Origin: CAWKDG01 sp963848355
GTDB taxonomy: Bacteria; Actinomycetota; Acidimicrobiia; Acidimicrobiales; UBA8190
DNA length: 64,000 nt
Direction of reading: 5' to 3'
Assembly (NCBI GenBank): GCA_963848355.1
Contig: CAWKDG010000006.1
Span: 29,514-93,513, forward strand
The notes under the pieces were generated by a model. It saw only the letters and a program-made list of their open reading frames with translations, was not told where the DNA came from and made no database searches. Below, one piece after another: positions 51,653 through 60,886 of the stretch. Position 1 is the first letter of the stretch. Each line of letters opens with the position of its first letter. Position numbers and translations under genes: made by a program.

Positions 51653-52819
51653 TTGCCCGAGGAGTTGATCGACCAGATGGCGGACGTACCTCGACACCGC
51701 AGGCGCGACTCCCGGCACGCCGGGATCATCGTGGCCGTCATCGTCGCCGCGTGTCTGCTCGTCGGAGCGTCGACCGCTCTCCTGGTCTCGAGGGTCAGGC
51801 CCAGCACGGCCGGCGCCACGACCGCCCACAGCAAGGTCCACCTCGCCGTGATGTCGACCGACCCGGCACCGGGCGCCACCAGCGTGGCCCTCGACGCCGC
51901 CGTGAGCGTCCACTTCACCACCACCCTGTCGGCCGACAGCCCGACGCCCACCCTCAGCCCGACGGTGCCTGGCACCTGGGTCCGCAGCGGACCCGACACG
52001 TTCGCCTTCGAGGCCACCGGAACTCTCCCCATCGGAACGTCGATGACCGTCACCGTCCCCGCCGGTCCGACCGGTATCGAGGGGGCACGCGGCCAACGGC
52101 TGACCGAGCCGCTGCACCTCGGCTTCACCACCGCCGCCATGTCGACGCTGCGCCTGCAGCAGCTCCTGGCGCAGCTCGGATTCCTCCCCGTCTCCTTCAC
52201 GCCGGCCAACCCGGCTCCGGTGGCAGCCAACGCGATGGCCGTGGCCCAGCTCGGGACGTTCTCGTGGCGATGGAGCACCCTGCCGGGCGCCTTCATGGCC
52301 CTGTGGTCACCGGGTGAGAACAACGTCGTCACCCAGGGAGCGATCATGACGTTCGAGAGCCAGCACGGCCTCACCACCGACGGCCTGGCCGGACCCAAGG
52401 TGTGGAACGCGCTCCTCGCCGCCGCCAGCGCGGGCCAGACCAACTCCTACGGGCACTACGACTTCGTGGAGGTCTCGACCGAGATCCCCGAGCAGGCCGT
52501 CGTGTGGCGTGACGGTCAGGTCGCCTACACGACGCTGGCCAACACCGGCATCGAAGCGGCACCCACCGAGGAGGGGACGTGGCCGGTCTACGCCCGCTAC
52601 ACCTCGACGACCATGAGCGGAACCAACCCCGACGGCAGCCACTACGACGATCCCGGCGTGCCGTGGGTGAGCTATTTCCACGGAGGCGACGCCCTCCACG
52701 GCTTCATCCGCGCCTCCTACGGGCGCCCCCAGAGTCTCGGCTGCGTCGAGATGCCGCCCGCCCACGCCGCCGTCGTCTTCCCGTACACCCCGATCGGGAC
52801 CCTCGTCACCATCGCCTGA
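51653..52819 (+). CDS. L,D-transpeptidase (YkuD) with peptidoglycan-binding domain
   Basis: 388 residues from a TTG at 51653 (GGAGG just before) or 380 from ATG 51677. Order: signal anchor IIVAVIVAACLLVGASTALL; an Ig-like domain (LAVMSTDPAPGATSVALDAA); a PG_binding_1-like stretch (QGAIMTFESQHGLTTDGLAG, PKVWNALL); and the YkuD catalytic block HGGDALHGFIRASYGRPQSL followed by GCVEMP, with His, Ser-x-Gly-Cys in place. Makes 3-3 crosslinks in peptidoglycan outside the membrane. Confidence 0.9.
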   Translation: MPEELIDQMADVPRHRRRDSRHAGIIVAVIVAACLLVGASTALLVSRVRPSTAGATTAHSKVHLAVMSTDPAPGATSVALDAAVSVHFTTTLSADSPTPTLSPTVPGTWVRSGPDTFAFEATGTLPIGTSMTVTVPAGPTGIEGARGQRLTEPLHLGFTTAAMSTLRLQQLLAQLGFLPVSFTPANPAPVAANAMAVAQLGTFSWRWSTLPGAFMALWSPGENNVVTQGAIMTFESQHGLTTDGLAGPKVWNALLAAASAGQTNSYGHYDFVEVSTEIPEQAVVWRDGQVAYTTLANTGIEAAPTEEGTWPVYARYTSTTMSGTNPDGSHYDDPGVPWVSYFHGGDALHGFIRASYGRPQSLGCVEMPPAHAAVVFPYTPIGTLVTIA

Positions 52820-52846
52820 GGGCCGAGGGACAGTCGGGGCTTTCTC

Positions 52847-53449
52847 TCAGACGCCGTGGCGGGCCCAGAACTGCGCCCCCGTGGCGATCAGCTGCACGGC
52901 GATGGCGGCCAGCAGGAGGCCGACGATCCGTGACACCAGCTCGATCCCGTTGTCGCGTAACAGCCGGCTGAGGACACCGGAGAAGCGCAACGCCAGGTAG
53001 AGGATCACGAGGACGGCGGCCAGGGCGCCGAGGACGGTGAACACCTCGCCCACCCCCTGGGCCCGCCGCACGTAGACCATGGTGGCGGCGATGGCCCCTG
53101 GACCGGCCAGCAGGGGGGTCCCGAGCGGGACGAAGGCGACGTTGGCCGTCCCCGGCAGTCGGCCCTGGCCCGGCGCCGGGGGATGCAGCAGCTCGAGGGC
53201 GGCCGCGCCCAGGATCAACCCTCCGGCCACCTCCAGGGCGGCCACCGAAATCCCCAGGAGATGGAGGACCTCCTGCCCGAACAAGGCGAAGCTGTAGACC
53301 ACGGAGGCGGCCACGGCGGTGGCCTGGAGGCTGGCCCGGTGTTGTTGCGCCGGCCGCTGGTCGCGGGTGAGCGACAGGAACACGGGCACGTTCCCCACCG
53401 GGTCCATCACCACCAGAATGGTCACGAAGGCCGACCAGAAGAGCATCAT
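52847..53449 (-). CDS. MarC-family integral membrane protein
   Basis: 200 residues, six predicted spans. VTILVVMDPVGNVPVFLSLT near the start, GGLILGAAALELL, and PLLAGPGAIAATMVYVRRAQ are the MarC/UPF0056 signatures. Function is unknown despite the name; not an established drug exporter. Ten bases downstream of the enoyl-CoA hydratase stop. Confidence 0.9.
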   Translation of the reverse strand: MMLFWSAFVTILVVMDPVGNVPVFLSLTRDQRPAQQHRASLQATAVAASVVYSFALFGQEVLHLLGISVAALEVAGGLILGAAALELLHPPAPGQGRLPGTANVAFVPLGTPLLAGPGAIAATMVYVRRAQGVGEVFTVLGALAAVLVILYLALRFSGVLSRLLRDNGIELVSRIVGLLLAAIAVQLIATGAQFWARHGV

Positions 53450-53459
53450 CGGGACCTCC

Positions 53460-54299
53460 TCACGCGTCGGCGGCGGGTGGTGCCGGCGGGGCCGAGGGGA
53501 AGCACGGGGCGCGTCGCTCGCGCACGGCGGCGAGACCCTCGCGGGCGTCGGGGCCCAGGAACCCGAGCATCTCGAGGGCCACCGACTCCCCGAAGACGGG
53601 GAGCGCCTGGCGCAGCCACTGGTTCATGACCCGTTTCGTCCACTGCACGGCGGTGCTGCTCCCGGCGGCCAGGCGGCCGGCGACGGCCAGCGCCTCCGAC
53701 AGGACCTCGTCGTCCGCCACGCAGCGCGTCACCAGCCCGATCCGTTCGGCCTCGGGACCGTCGACGAAATCGGCTGTCAGGAGGTAGTACTTGGCCTTGG
53801 CCATCCCGCACAGCAGAGGCCACAGCAGCGCCGCGTGATCTCCGGCGGCCACGCCCAGCCGTGCATGGCCGTCGGACAGCCGGGCCGAGCGTCCGACGAT
53901 GCTCACGTCGGCGAGGAGGGCGACAGCCAGTCCCGCCCCCACGGCCACACCGTTGATGGCCGACACCACCGGCTTGTGGGCGTCGAGCATCTTCTCCACC
54001 ACGGCGCTGGCGTCGCGCCACTGCGCCAGTAAGGCGTCGTAGTCGGTGAGCATCTCCTCGATCATCTCGAGGTCTCCCCCGGCGCTGAAAGCGCGGCCCG
54101 CCCCCGTCACCACCGAGCCACGCGGGCATCGCCATCGGCGTCGATCACGGCCCATACGTCGGCCATCTCGCGGTGCATCCGGACGTTGGCGGCGTTCATG
54201 ACCTCGGGTCGGTCCAACGTGATCAGGACGACCCCGTCGGTCGCGACGATCGAAAGGGAGGTGCTCGAACTCCCCGTAGTCCCGCAGCGCCATCGCCAC
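53460..54299 (-). CDS. Enoyl-CoA hydratase/isomerase family protein, two frameshifts
   Basis: Starts MALRDYGEFEHL, shifts near 54258 into LSIVATDGVVLITLDRPEVM, then NAANVRMHREMADVWAVI, and shifts back near 54110 into VVTGAGRAFSAGGDLEMIEE, the oxyanion-hole motif. HKPVVSAINGVAVGAGLAVA is the second family motif. About 275 residues after correction. Members hydrate or isomerise acyl-CoA thioesters. Both halves are intact, so sequence error is likely. Confidence 0.82.
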   Translation of the reverse strand: MAMALRDYGEFEHLPFDRRDRRGRPDHVGPTRGHERRQRPDAPRDGRRMGRDRRRWRCPRGSVVTGAGRAFSAGGDLEMIEEMLTDYDALLAQWRDASAVVEKMLDAHKPVVSAINGVAVGAGLAVALLADVSIVGRSARLSDGHARLGVAAGDHAALLWPLLCGMAKAKYYLLTADFVDGPEAERIGLVTRCVADDEVLSEALAVAGRLAAGSSTAVQWTKRVMNQWLRQALPVFGESVALEMLGFLGPDAREGLAAVRERRAPCFPSAPPAPPAADA

Positions 54300-54307
54300 A
54301 CCCTACG

Positions 54308-55190
54308 ATGCGACCCATGAGCCGGCAGTCGGTGCGTGCCCCGGTCCCGGGGGGGACGCTCGTCGGGTGGAGCGAGGGCTCGGGCCCACCCGTCCTTCTC
54401 CTCCACGGCGGTCCGGGCCTCTCCTACGAGTATCTCGACAGCCTCGCCACCGAGCTCGGCACCGCCTACCACCTCGCCGCCTTCCAGCAACGGGGCCTGC
54501 CGCCGTCGACCACCGACGGTCCCTTCACCGTCGCCGGCGCCGTCGACGACGTCGTCGCCTTCCTCGACGCCCTCGGCTGGGAGCGTGCCTTCGTGGTCGG
54601 CCACTCCTGGGGAGGCCACCTCCTGCTCCACCTGGCCCTCGCTCTCCCCGAGCGTCTCCTCGGCGCCCTGGCCCTCGACCCCCTCGGCGGCGTCGGCGAC
54701 GGCGGGGCGGCCGCCTTCGGCGAGGAGATGGCGGGCCGCACCCCCGAGGAGGGCCGACGACGCGGCCGTCGAGCTCGACGAAAGGGCCACCGCCGGCGAA
54801 GGGACGGCCGACGATCTCATCGACAGCCTCCGCATCTTCTGGCCCGCCTACTTCGCCTCCCCCGCTGCCGCCCCCGAGATGCCCGACATCCGTTCGTCCG
54901 TCGAGGCCTACTCGGGGATCTGGGAATCCCTCACCGAGGAGCTCCCGCACCTCGCGGCGGCGCTGCCGACGGTCACTGTCCCCTTCGCCTTCGTCGCCGG
55001 CGCCGGCAGTCCCATGCCCGTCGATCAGGCGGCCGGGCCCACCGCCGCGCTCATTCCCGGCGCCTGGCTCGACACCGTCGAGGGCGCCGGTCACTTCCCG
55101 TGGTACGAACGACCCGGTCGGGTCCGCGCCGCGCTCGACCGCCTGGTGGACCAGTCGGCAGCTTCGGGAGGTCCTTCCGGCGACCGGTAG
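54308..55190 (+). CDS. Alpha/beta hydrolase (proline iminopeptidase-like), frameshifted
   Basis: ATG 54308 (or 54317). PPVLLLHGGPGLSYEYLDSL is the oxyanion His-Gly-Gly, VVGHSWGGHLLLHLALALPE the nucleophile elbow with Ser, and VEGAGHFPWYERPGRVRAAL the catalytic His. The frame changes near 54750 in GAGGAGGGCC. About 290 residues in all. The HGGPG motif favours the proline iminopeptidase subgroup. Shares a strand with, and lies just before, the ABC genes. Confidence 0.82.
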
Positions 55191-55201
55191 CCTCGGCGCC
55201 C

Positions 55202-56206
55202 GTGGACAGCCCGGCCATCGTCACCGAGGACATCGCCCGCCGGTTCGGCGACTACTGGGCCGTCGACGGCGTCGACCTCACCATCTCCGCCGGTGAGATC
55301 TACGGATTCCTGGGGCCGAACGGCGCCGGCAAGTCGACCCTCGTCCGCATGCTCTGCACCCTCCTGCGCCCCTCCCGGGGCCGTGGGTTCGTCGCCGGGC
55401 ACGACGTGGCCCGCCATCCCGAGCTCGTCCGCCTCCAGATCGGCGTCGCCCTCCAGGACGCCGCCCTCGACGACCGCCAGACCGGCCGGGAGCTCCTCGA
55501 CCTCCAGGCCCGCCTCTACGGACTCCGGCGCGACGAACGCCTGGCCCGCGTGGCCCAGGTCCTCACGCTGGTCGACATCGGCACCGCCATCGACCGCCAG
55601 ATCCACACCTACTCCGGGGGCATGAAGCGCCGCCTCGACCTGGCCGCCGCCTTGATCCACGACCCCCAGATCCTCTTCCTCGACGAACCGACCACGGGCC
55701 TCGACCCCGAGAGCCGCGCCGCGGTGTGGACCGAGGTCCGCGCCCTGCAGCGACAACGGGGGACGACCATCTTCCTCACCACCCAGTACCTGGAGGAGGC
55801 CGACGAGCTGGCCGACCGGGTGGGGATCATCTCGGGCGGCCACCTCGTGGCCGAGGGCACCCCCGAGGCCTTGAAGCGCACGGTCGGGACCGACGTCATC
55901 GTGGCCACCGTCCCCGACGTCCCCTCGACCGCCCTCGATGCCGTTCGGGCGCTCGCCGGGGTGGAGGACGTCGTCTGCCGGCACGACGAGCTCATGGTCC
56001 ACGCCGACGACGGCGCCGCCGCCATGAGCCCCGTGGCCCTGGCCCTCCACGGATCAGGGGCGACGGTGAAGAGCCTGACCCTGCGCACCCCCACCCTCGA
56101 CGACGTCTTCCTCCAACTCACCGGCTCGCATCTCCAGGGCGACGCCACCGCTTCGGCACCGGCCGGGACATCGACCGGTCCGCCATCGACCGGAGGTTCC
56201 TCGTGA
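55202..56206 (+). CDS. ABC transporter ATP-binding protein (DrrA type)
   Basis: 334 residues from GTG 55202. Walker A GFLGPNGAGKSTLVRML, Q-loop VALQDAALDD, signature YSGGMKRRLDLAAAL, Walker B ILFLDEPTTGLDPE, and the C-terminal regulatory domain of the daunorubicin-resistance class. It powers export by the membrane partner, whose GTG start overlaps its stop (GTGA). Substrate unknown. Confidence 0.93.
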   Translation: MDSPAIVTEDIARRFGDYWAVDGVDLTISAGEIYGFLGPNGAGKSTLVRMLCTLLRPSRGRGFVAGHDVARHPELVRLQIGVALQDAALDDRQTGRELLDLQARLYGLRRDERLARVAQVLTLVDIGTAIDRQIHTYSGGMKRRLDLAAALIHDPQILFLDEPTTGLDPESRAAVWTEVRALQRQRGTTIFLTTQYLEEADELADRVGIISGGHLVAEGTPEALKRTVGTDVIVATVPDVPSTALDAVRALAGVEDVVCRHDELMVHADDGAAAMSPVALALHGSGATVKSLTLRTPTLDDVFLQLTGSHLQGDATASAPAGTSTGPPSTGGSS

Positions 56207-57022
56207 CCGACGTCGCCACCGTCCGCTGCCCCCGTCGCCGTCCAGGCCCGGCCGGCCGGGTTCCTCGTCGATCTGATCTCGGTGGCCCAGCGCGCCGTCC
56301 GTCAGATCCCCCGCGAGCCGGCGTCGGTCGTCCCCGCCCTCATCGTCCCCATCTTCTTCTACGTCCTCAACATCGGCGCCCTCTCCAAGGTCACCGGGGC
56401 CGCCGCCCACATCGACTTCAAGTCCTTCGAGCTCCCCGTGGCCGTCGTCTTCGCCGTCACCGGCGTCTCGCGCGCCTCGTCACTCGTCACCGACATCCAG
56501 AACGGCTACTTCGACCGGTTGACGATCACCCCCGTCCGACGTCTCCCCCTGCTCCTCGGCCTCATGATGGCCGACCTCGCCCTCGTCATGGCCCTGGCCG
56601 TCCCCGTCCTCCTCGTCGGCCTCGGCCTGGGCGTGCATTTCCGCACCGGGGTCCCGGGCATGGTGCTCTTCGTCGTCCTCTCGGGGATCTGGGGCCTCGT
56701 CTTCACCGGGCTCCCCTACGCCATCGCCCTCAAGACGGGCAACCCGGGAGCGGTCAACGCCAGCTTCGTCCTCTTCTTCCCCATCACCTTCCTGTCCACC
56801 ACCTTCGTCCCCAAGGCGGCGCTCGAAGGATGGCTGCGCACCGTCGCCACCTACAACCCGATGACCTACATCCTCTTCGGGCTCCGGGCCCTCGTCTCGG
56901 AGCCGTGGAGCGTCGCCACCGCCACCGCCGTCGGCGATGCCGTCCTGGCCGTCGGGGCCTTCGGGCTGGTCTCGATCTCCCTGGCCCTCCTGGCCCTGCG
57001 GGGACGGGTTCGGCGCCCCTGA
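56203..57022 (+). CDS. ABC-2 type permease, 5' frameshift
   Basis: GTG 56203 reads VTDVATVR; a base shift near 56226 in a TGCCCCCG run gives APVAVQARPAGFLVDLISVA, then AQRAVRQIPREPASVVPALI and six spans, including FLSTTFVPKAALEGWLRTVA and YNPMTYILFGLRAL typical of ABC-2 permeases. About 272 residues. Pairs with the preceding ATPase. Confidence 0.87.
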
Positions 57023-57206
57023 GCCGCCTCGGCACGGAGCCGCCGACCCTCCTTCACGGCGGCCGAGTCCCCTCACCCCCCCACCCCTCCCAAAAGTTGG
57101 TCAACCAAATTTCACAAATCGTGTGGTATTAGCCACTATCTGCGTCTATCTTGGAATGGAGAAGCCCGTACCTCAGACGCGGGCACGGTCCGGGCGGGGA
57201 GGGTCC
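57023..57206. promoter_or_regulatory. Upstream region of the DUF4388 gene with TTGGTCAACCAA
   Basis: The AT-richer stretch 57091-57150 stands out from the GC-rich surroundings and holds TTGGT-CA-ACCAA at 57097-57108, a near-palindrome. It probably contains the promoter for the DUF4388 gene. Confidence 0.4.
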
Positions 57207-58031
57207 ATGACGCAGACGACGGCCGCCGGTCAGGAAGCCGAGGCAGTCCTCGTCGGCTCCCTCGGCTCCTTCGCCCTGCCTGACGTCCTGGCCCTGGCCG
57301 CCTCCTCGGGAGCCTGCGGCCGGCTGGCCGTCACCGCCCCCGGCGTCGACGGCCACCTCTGGATGGAGGACGGCGAGCTCACCGGCTTCCTGGCCGGCGA
57401 CGCCTCCACCCTGACCGAGGCCGTCTTCGACCTGGCCCTCGTCACCGACGGCTGGTTCTCCTTCTTCCCCGGCGGCGAGGCACCTGCGGCCACCGGCCGC
57501 TGCGCGGTGGCCGACGTCCTGGCCGAGGTCGAACCGCAGGTGGCCGAATGGCACGGACTGCTGCGCCGGATCTCCCTCGACGGCCTCGTCCACCTCTCCC
57601 CCACGGCCCCCGGTGCCGAGGTCCAGATCCGGGCCGACCAGTGGCACCTCCTCACCACCATCTCCCCCACCGGCAGCCGCGTCCGCGACGTCCTCGACGC
57701 CATGGGCTCGGAATACGTCGTCGCGCTGCGCCTCGTCTGCGAGCTCCTCGACTGCGGTCTCATCGAGACGGTCGGTCCCCCGTCGGCCCCCGGTCCCGCC
57801 ACCATGGCCGCCTCGGCCGCGGCCACGGCCGCCACCGCCTTCCCCGGTGCCTTCTGGGTCCCGCCGCGCTCCGACAACCCTCCCGGTCAGGCGCAGCCCG
57901 CCGCCACCAACGGCCAACCCGTCCCCCCCTCGGAGGTCGAGGTGCTCCCGCCGCCGGCCTCGGGCGACCCGTGGGTCCCCCCGCCCCTCGGCCACGAGCC
58001 CGTCGCCTCCCAGAACGGCTGGTCGAGCTGA
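57207..58031 (+). CDS. DUF4388 (PatA-like N-terminal) domain protein
   Basis: 274 residues from ATG 57207, with GGGGAGGG upstream. LVGSLGSFALPDVLALAASS, GACGRLAVTAPGVDGHLWME and GELTGFLAGDASTLTEAVFD form the DUF4388 domain, found in regulatory and cyanobacterial PatA-type proteins. A second part (ISPTGSRVRDVLDAMGSEYV, VALRLVCELLDCGLIETVG) is winged-helix-like, then a long Pro-rich disordered tail. Probably a cytoplasmic regulator. Lies between two ABC cassettes. Confidence 0.82.
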   Translation: MTQTTAAGQEAEAVLVGSLGSFALPDVLALAASSGACGRLAVTAPGVDGHLWMEDGELTGFLAGDASTLTEAVFDLALVTDGWFSFFPGGEAPAATGRCAVADVLAEVEPQVAEWHGLLRRISLDGLVHLSPTAPGAEVQIRADQWHLLTTISPTGSRVRDVLDAMGSEYVVALRLVCELLDCGLIETVGPPSAPGPATMAASAAATAATAFPGAFWVPPRSDNPPGQAQPAATNGQPVPPSEVEVLPPPASGDPWVPPPLGHEPVASQNGWSS

Positions 58032-58059
58032 CCCACGCCGACGGCGGCGGCCGCCGGCC

Positions 58060-58899
58060 TCACCCGAGAACGCGCCTGCGGAACCCCCGCATCCCCAGCC
58101 ACCCGAGCCCGGTCCCGATCACCACGAGCACACCCAGGCTCACCGGCCAGGGCATGTGCTGCAAATTCGGTGTGATCGCCCCCCGCAGTCCCTCGCTCAC
58201 GTAGACGAGCGGGTTGATCAGGATCAGGATCTGCAACCACCTGATCGGGTGCAGTGCCGCCCACGGGTAGTAGATGCACCCGAGGAAGGTGATCGGGATC
58301 ACGATCAGGGAGAAGATCAGCGGCACCTGACGGGGGTTCCATCCCGTTCCGATGGCGAGCCCGAGCGCTCCGGCCGACAGGCAGGCCACCACGATCTCGG
58401 CCACCAGCAACGCCGGGTTCACGTGCGGATGCACGTTGCTGTTCGGGAAGTACAGCACCATCGGGAACACCAGCACGGCGGCCAACGCGCTCTGCATGGC
58501 TCCGAAGAGGATCTTCTCGAAGGCCACCATGCTCGTCGGCAGCGGCGCCATCACCCGGTCCTCGATCTCGCGCGTCTGGGCGAACTCGTTCACGAGCGGC
58601 AGCCCCACGGCCTGGATCCCCTGGAACATGATGGCCACCGCCACCAGTCCCGGCAGCAGCACCGTCCCGAAGCTGGCCACCCCGGGCCCGTGGATCCCGG
58701 CGCCGATGTTCGGGAACACGTAGAGGAAGACGAAGACGAACAGGAACGGCTGGATCACCGTCCGCAACAGGAACGGCGTCAGGCTCCGGCTGAGCACCCG
58801 CGTGTCCCGGACGAGCAGGCCCCAGAAGGCGGCCCGGTAGCTGACCCGGGGCGTTCTCGTCACGTCCGGGGTCTCGATCACACGCAAGGTCTCAGTCAC
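58060..58899 (-). CDS. ABC-2 type permease
   Basis: 279 residues with six spans. FWGLLVRDTRVLSRSLTPFL, EFAQTREIEDRVMAPLPTSM and SLIVIPITFLGCIYYPWAAL then RWLQILILINPLVYVSEGLR are typical ABC-2 permease segments. Overlaps the ATPase gene by 8 bases. Second, oppositely oriented exporter cassette of the region. Confidence 0.9.
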   Translation of the reverse strand: MTETLRVIETPDVTRTPRVSYRAAFWGLLVRDTRVLSRSLTPFLLRTVIQPFLFVFVFLYVFPNIGAGIHGPGVASFGTVLLPGLVAVAIMFQGIQAVGLPLVNEFAQTREIEDRVMAPLPTSMVAFEKILFGAMQSALAAVLVFPMVLYFPNSNVHPHVNPALLVAEIVVACLSAGALGLAIGTGWNPRQVPLIFSLIVIPITFLGCIYYPWAALHPIRWLQILILINPLVYVSEGLRGAITPNLQHMPWPVSLGVLVVIGTGLGWLGMRGFRRRVLG

Positions 58900-59842
58900 G
58901 TAGCGCCCGTCCCGTCAGCTGGATGAACACAGTCTCCAGGGTCGGCTCGGTCAGGGCCAGGTCGACGAGACCGAAGCGCATGGCCGTCTCGACCACCCCG
59001 GGCATCGGACCCTCGCGCTCGGCCAGGTACACGAGCACCTCCCCCTCGACGACCTCGGTCCTGTCCACTCCCTCGAGCACCGACAGCGCCACCACGGCGG
59101 CGTCGCGGTCGCCGTCGAGGCTGAGCCGGACCACGGTCTCCACCCCCACCTGGCGCTTCAGCTGCTCCGGGGACCCCATCACGAGGATCTCACCGTGGTC
59201 GATGATCGCCAGCCGGTCACACAGCTGGTCGGCCTCCTCCATGTAGTGGGTGGTCAAGATCACCGTCGTCCCCTCGTCGTGCAGCGCCCCCAGCACCTCC
59301 CACAGGGCGATCCGGCTCTGCGGGTCGAGCCCCGATGTCGGCTCGTCGAGGAACAGCACCACCGGTCGATGGGCGATCGAGCGGGCCACCTGCAGCCGTT
59401 GGGCCATCCCCCCCGAGAGCGCCATCACGTTGGCGTCGGCCCGGTCGGCCAGGCGGAACGTCTCCAGCAGCTCGCCGGCGCGCGCCTTGGCGGCGGCGTG
59501 GCTCATCCCGAAGTACCGGCAGTGGTACTTCAGGTTCTCGAATACCGTGCAACTGCGGTCCAGGGTGTTGAACTGCGTCACCACGCCGATCCGGCTGCGC
59601 GCCGCCGGGGGATGCGCCTGGACGTCGATGCCGTCGACGCTGACCCGCCCGGCGGTGGGCACCACCCGGGTCGTGCACATCCCGACCGTCGTCGTCTTCC
59701 CCGCCCCGTTCGGGCCGAGCAACCCGAAGATCTCGCCCCGGGCCACCTCGAGGTCGATGCTCTTCACGGCATCCACCGGCGGCGGCCCGGCGTAGTGCTT
59801 ACTCAGCTTCTCCACCACCACGGCGGGCCCGGTGTCGGCCAT
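58892..59842 (-). CDS. ABC transporter ATP-binding protein
   Basis: 316 residues. Walker A GLLGPNGAGKTTTVGM, signature LSGGMAQRLQVARSIAH, Walker B VLFLDEPTSGLDPQ and switch His LTTHYMEEADQL. DrrA/NodI-type export ATPase, paired with the next permease. Four bases separate its start from the LLM oxidoreductase stop upstream. Confidence 0.93.
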   Translation of the reverse strand: MADTGPAVVVEKLSKHYAGPPPVDAVKSIDLEVARGEIFGLLGPNGAGKTTTVGMCTTRVVPTAGRVSVDGIDVQAHPPAARSRIGVVTQFNTLDRSCTVFENLKYHCRYFGMSHAAAKARAGELLETFRLADRADANVMALSGGMAQRLQVARSIAHRPVVLFLDEPTSGLDPQSRIALWEVLGALHDEGTTVILTTHYMEEADQLCDRLAIIDHGEILVMGSPEQLKRQVGVETVVRLSLDGDRDAAVVALSVLEGVDRTEVVEGEVLVYLAEREGPMPGVVETAMRFGLVDLALTEPTLETVFIQLTGRALRD

Positions 59843-59846
59843 CTCC

Positions 59847-60794
59847 CTACGTCCCCGCCAACCGGGCCACCACCGGGGCGAGGGCCTCCCAGGCGTCGCT
59901 CTCCACCGAGAAGTACGAGATCCCGTACTCGGCGCGCCGCCACTCGAGCTCCTCGGCCATCTCGTCGAGCGTCCCGATGAGGGCCAGGGGGATGTGCAGG
60001 GCGTCGGTGGGGTCGATCCCGAGAGCGGGGGCCATGGCGTCGACCACCGACTGCCGGTCGTCGGTCACCAGCACAAAGCCGATCAGGGTGTTCAGCTCGA
60101 TCTCGTCGAAGCGGTCCCCGGCCGCCTCTCGCACCCAGGCGATCTTCTGCCTGGTGGCGTCGGGGGTGGCATTCGACGCCGCCTCCGGTCCCGCCGTCCC
60201 CGCCTTCAGGTTCACGTTGATGCTCACGATCTCGGCCAGGCGACCGGCGATCCCGAGAACCCGGTGCCCGCCGCCGCCGATCACGATCGGGGGCCGGGGC
60301 TTCTGCGCCGGACGCGGTGTCCCCGTGTGCGCGTTCACCGTGTAGTGCTTTCCCGAGAAGGAGAACGCACCATCGGTCTCGAGCAGTCCCGTGATGATCG
60401 CCACGCCCTCCTCGAAACGGTCCACCCGCACGGCCGGGGGGTCGTAGGCGATCCCCGACTCGTCGTAGTCGCTGCGCATCCACCCCGCTCCGAGCCCGAG
60501 CTCCAGGCGTCCGTCGGACAACAGGTCCAGTGTGGCGGCCTCCTTGGCCAGGATCAGCGGGTGCCGGTAGTCGTTGTCGAAGACGAGGGCCCCCACCTTC
60601 AGCGTTCTCGTGGCGGCGGCCGCCGCCATCAGCGCCGGCACCGGGGCCAGCTGGTCGCCGAAGTGGTCGGGCATGAGCAGCGTCGAGAACCCGAGGTCCT
60701 CGACCTTGCGGGCCTGGTCGGCCCAGGACCGGCCCGTCGCCTCGGGGCCGGTCGACAACTGGGCGGCGAAACGGAACCGTCGGGGGTGCGCCAT
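59847..60794 (-). CDS. LLM-class F420-dependent oxidoreductase
   Basis: 315 residues. RFRFAAQLSTGPEATGRSWA, DLGFSTLLMPDHFGDQLAPV, TLDLLSDGRLELGLGAGWMR and PPIVIGGGGHRVLGIAGRLA match the TIGR03621-type luciferase-like F420 enzymes. Substrate unknown. Likely the first gene of a three-gene operon with the ABC exporter. Confidence 0.9.
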   Translation of the reverse strand: MAHPRRFRFAAQLSTGPEATGRSWADQARKVEDLGFSTLLMPDHFGDQLAPVPALMAAAAATRTLKVGALVFDNDYRHPLILAKEAATLDLLSDGRLELGLGAGWMRSDYDESGIAYDPPAVRVDRFEEGVAIITGLLETDGAFSFSGKHYTVNAHTGTPRPAQKPRPPIVIGGGGHRVLGIAGRLAEIVSINVNLKAGTAGPEAASNATPDATRQKIAWVREAAGDRFDEIELNTLIGFVLVTDDRQSVVDAMAPALGIDPTDALHIPLALIGTLDEMAEELEWRRAEYGISYFSVESDAWEALAPVVARLAGT

Positions 60795-60886
60795 CGGCCT
60801 TGATTAGCACAGCCAGCCGACCGGACACCCGGCGCGGGCGGGGCCGCTCGTGGCACACCGCGCTCCATCCGGCCTACATTCCGGCC

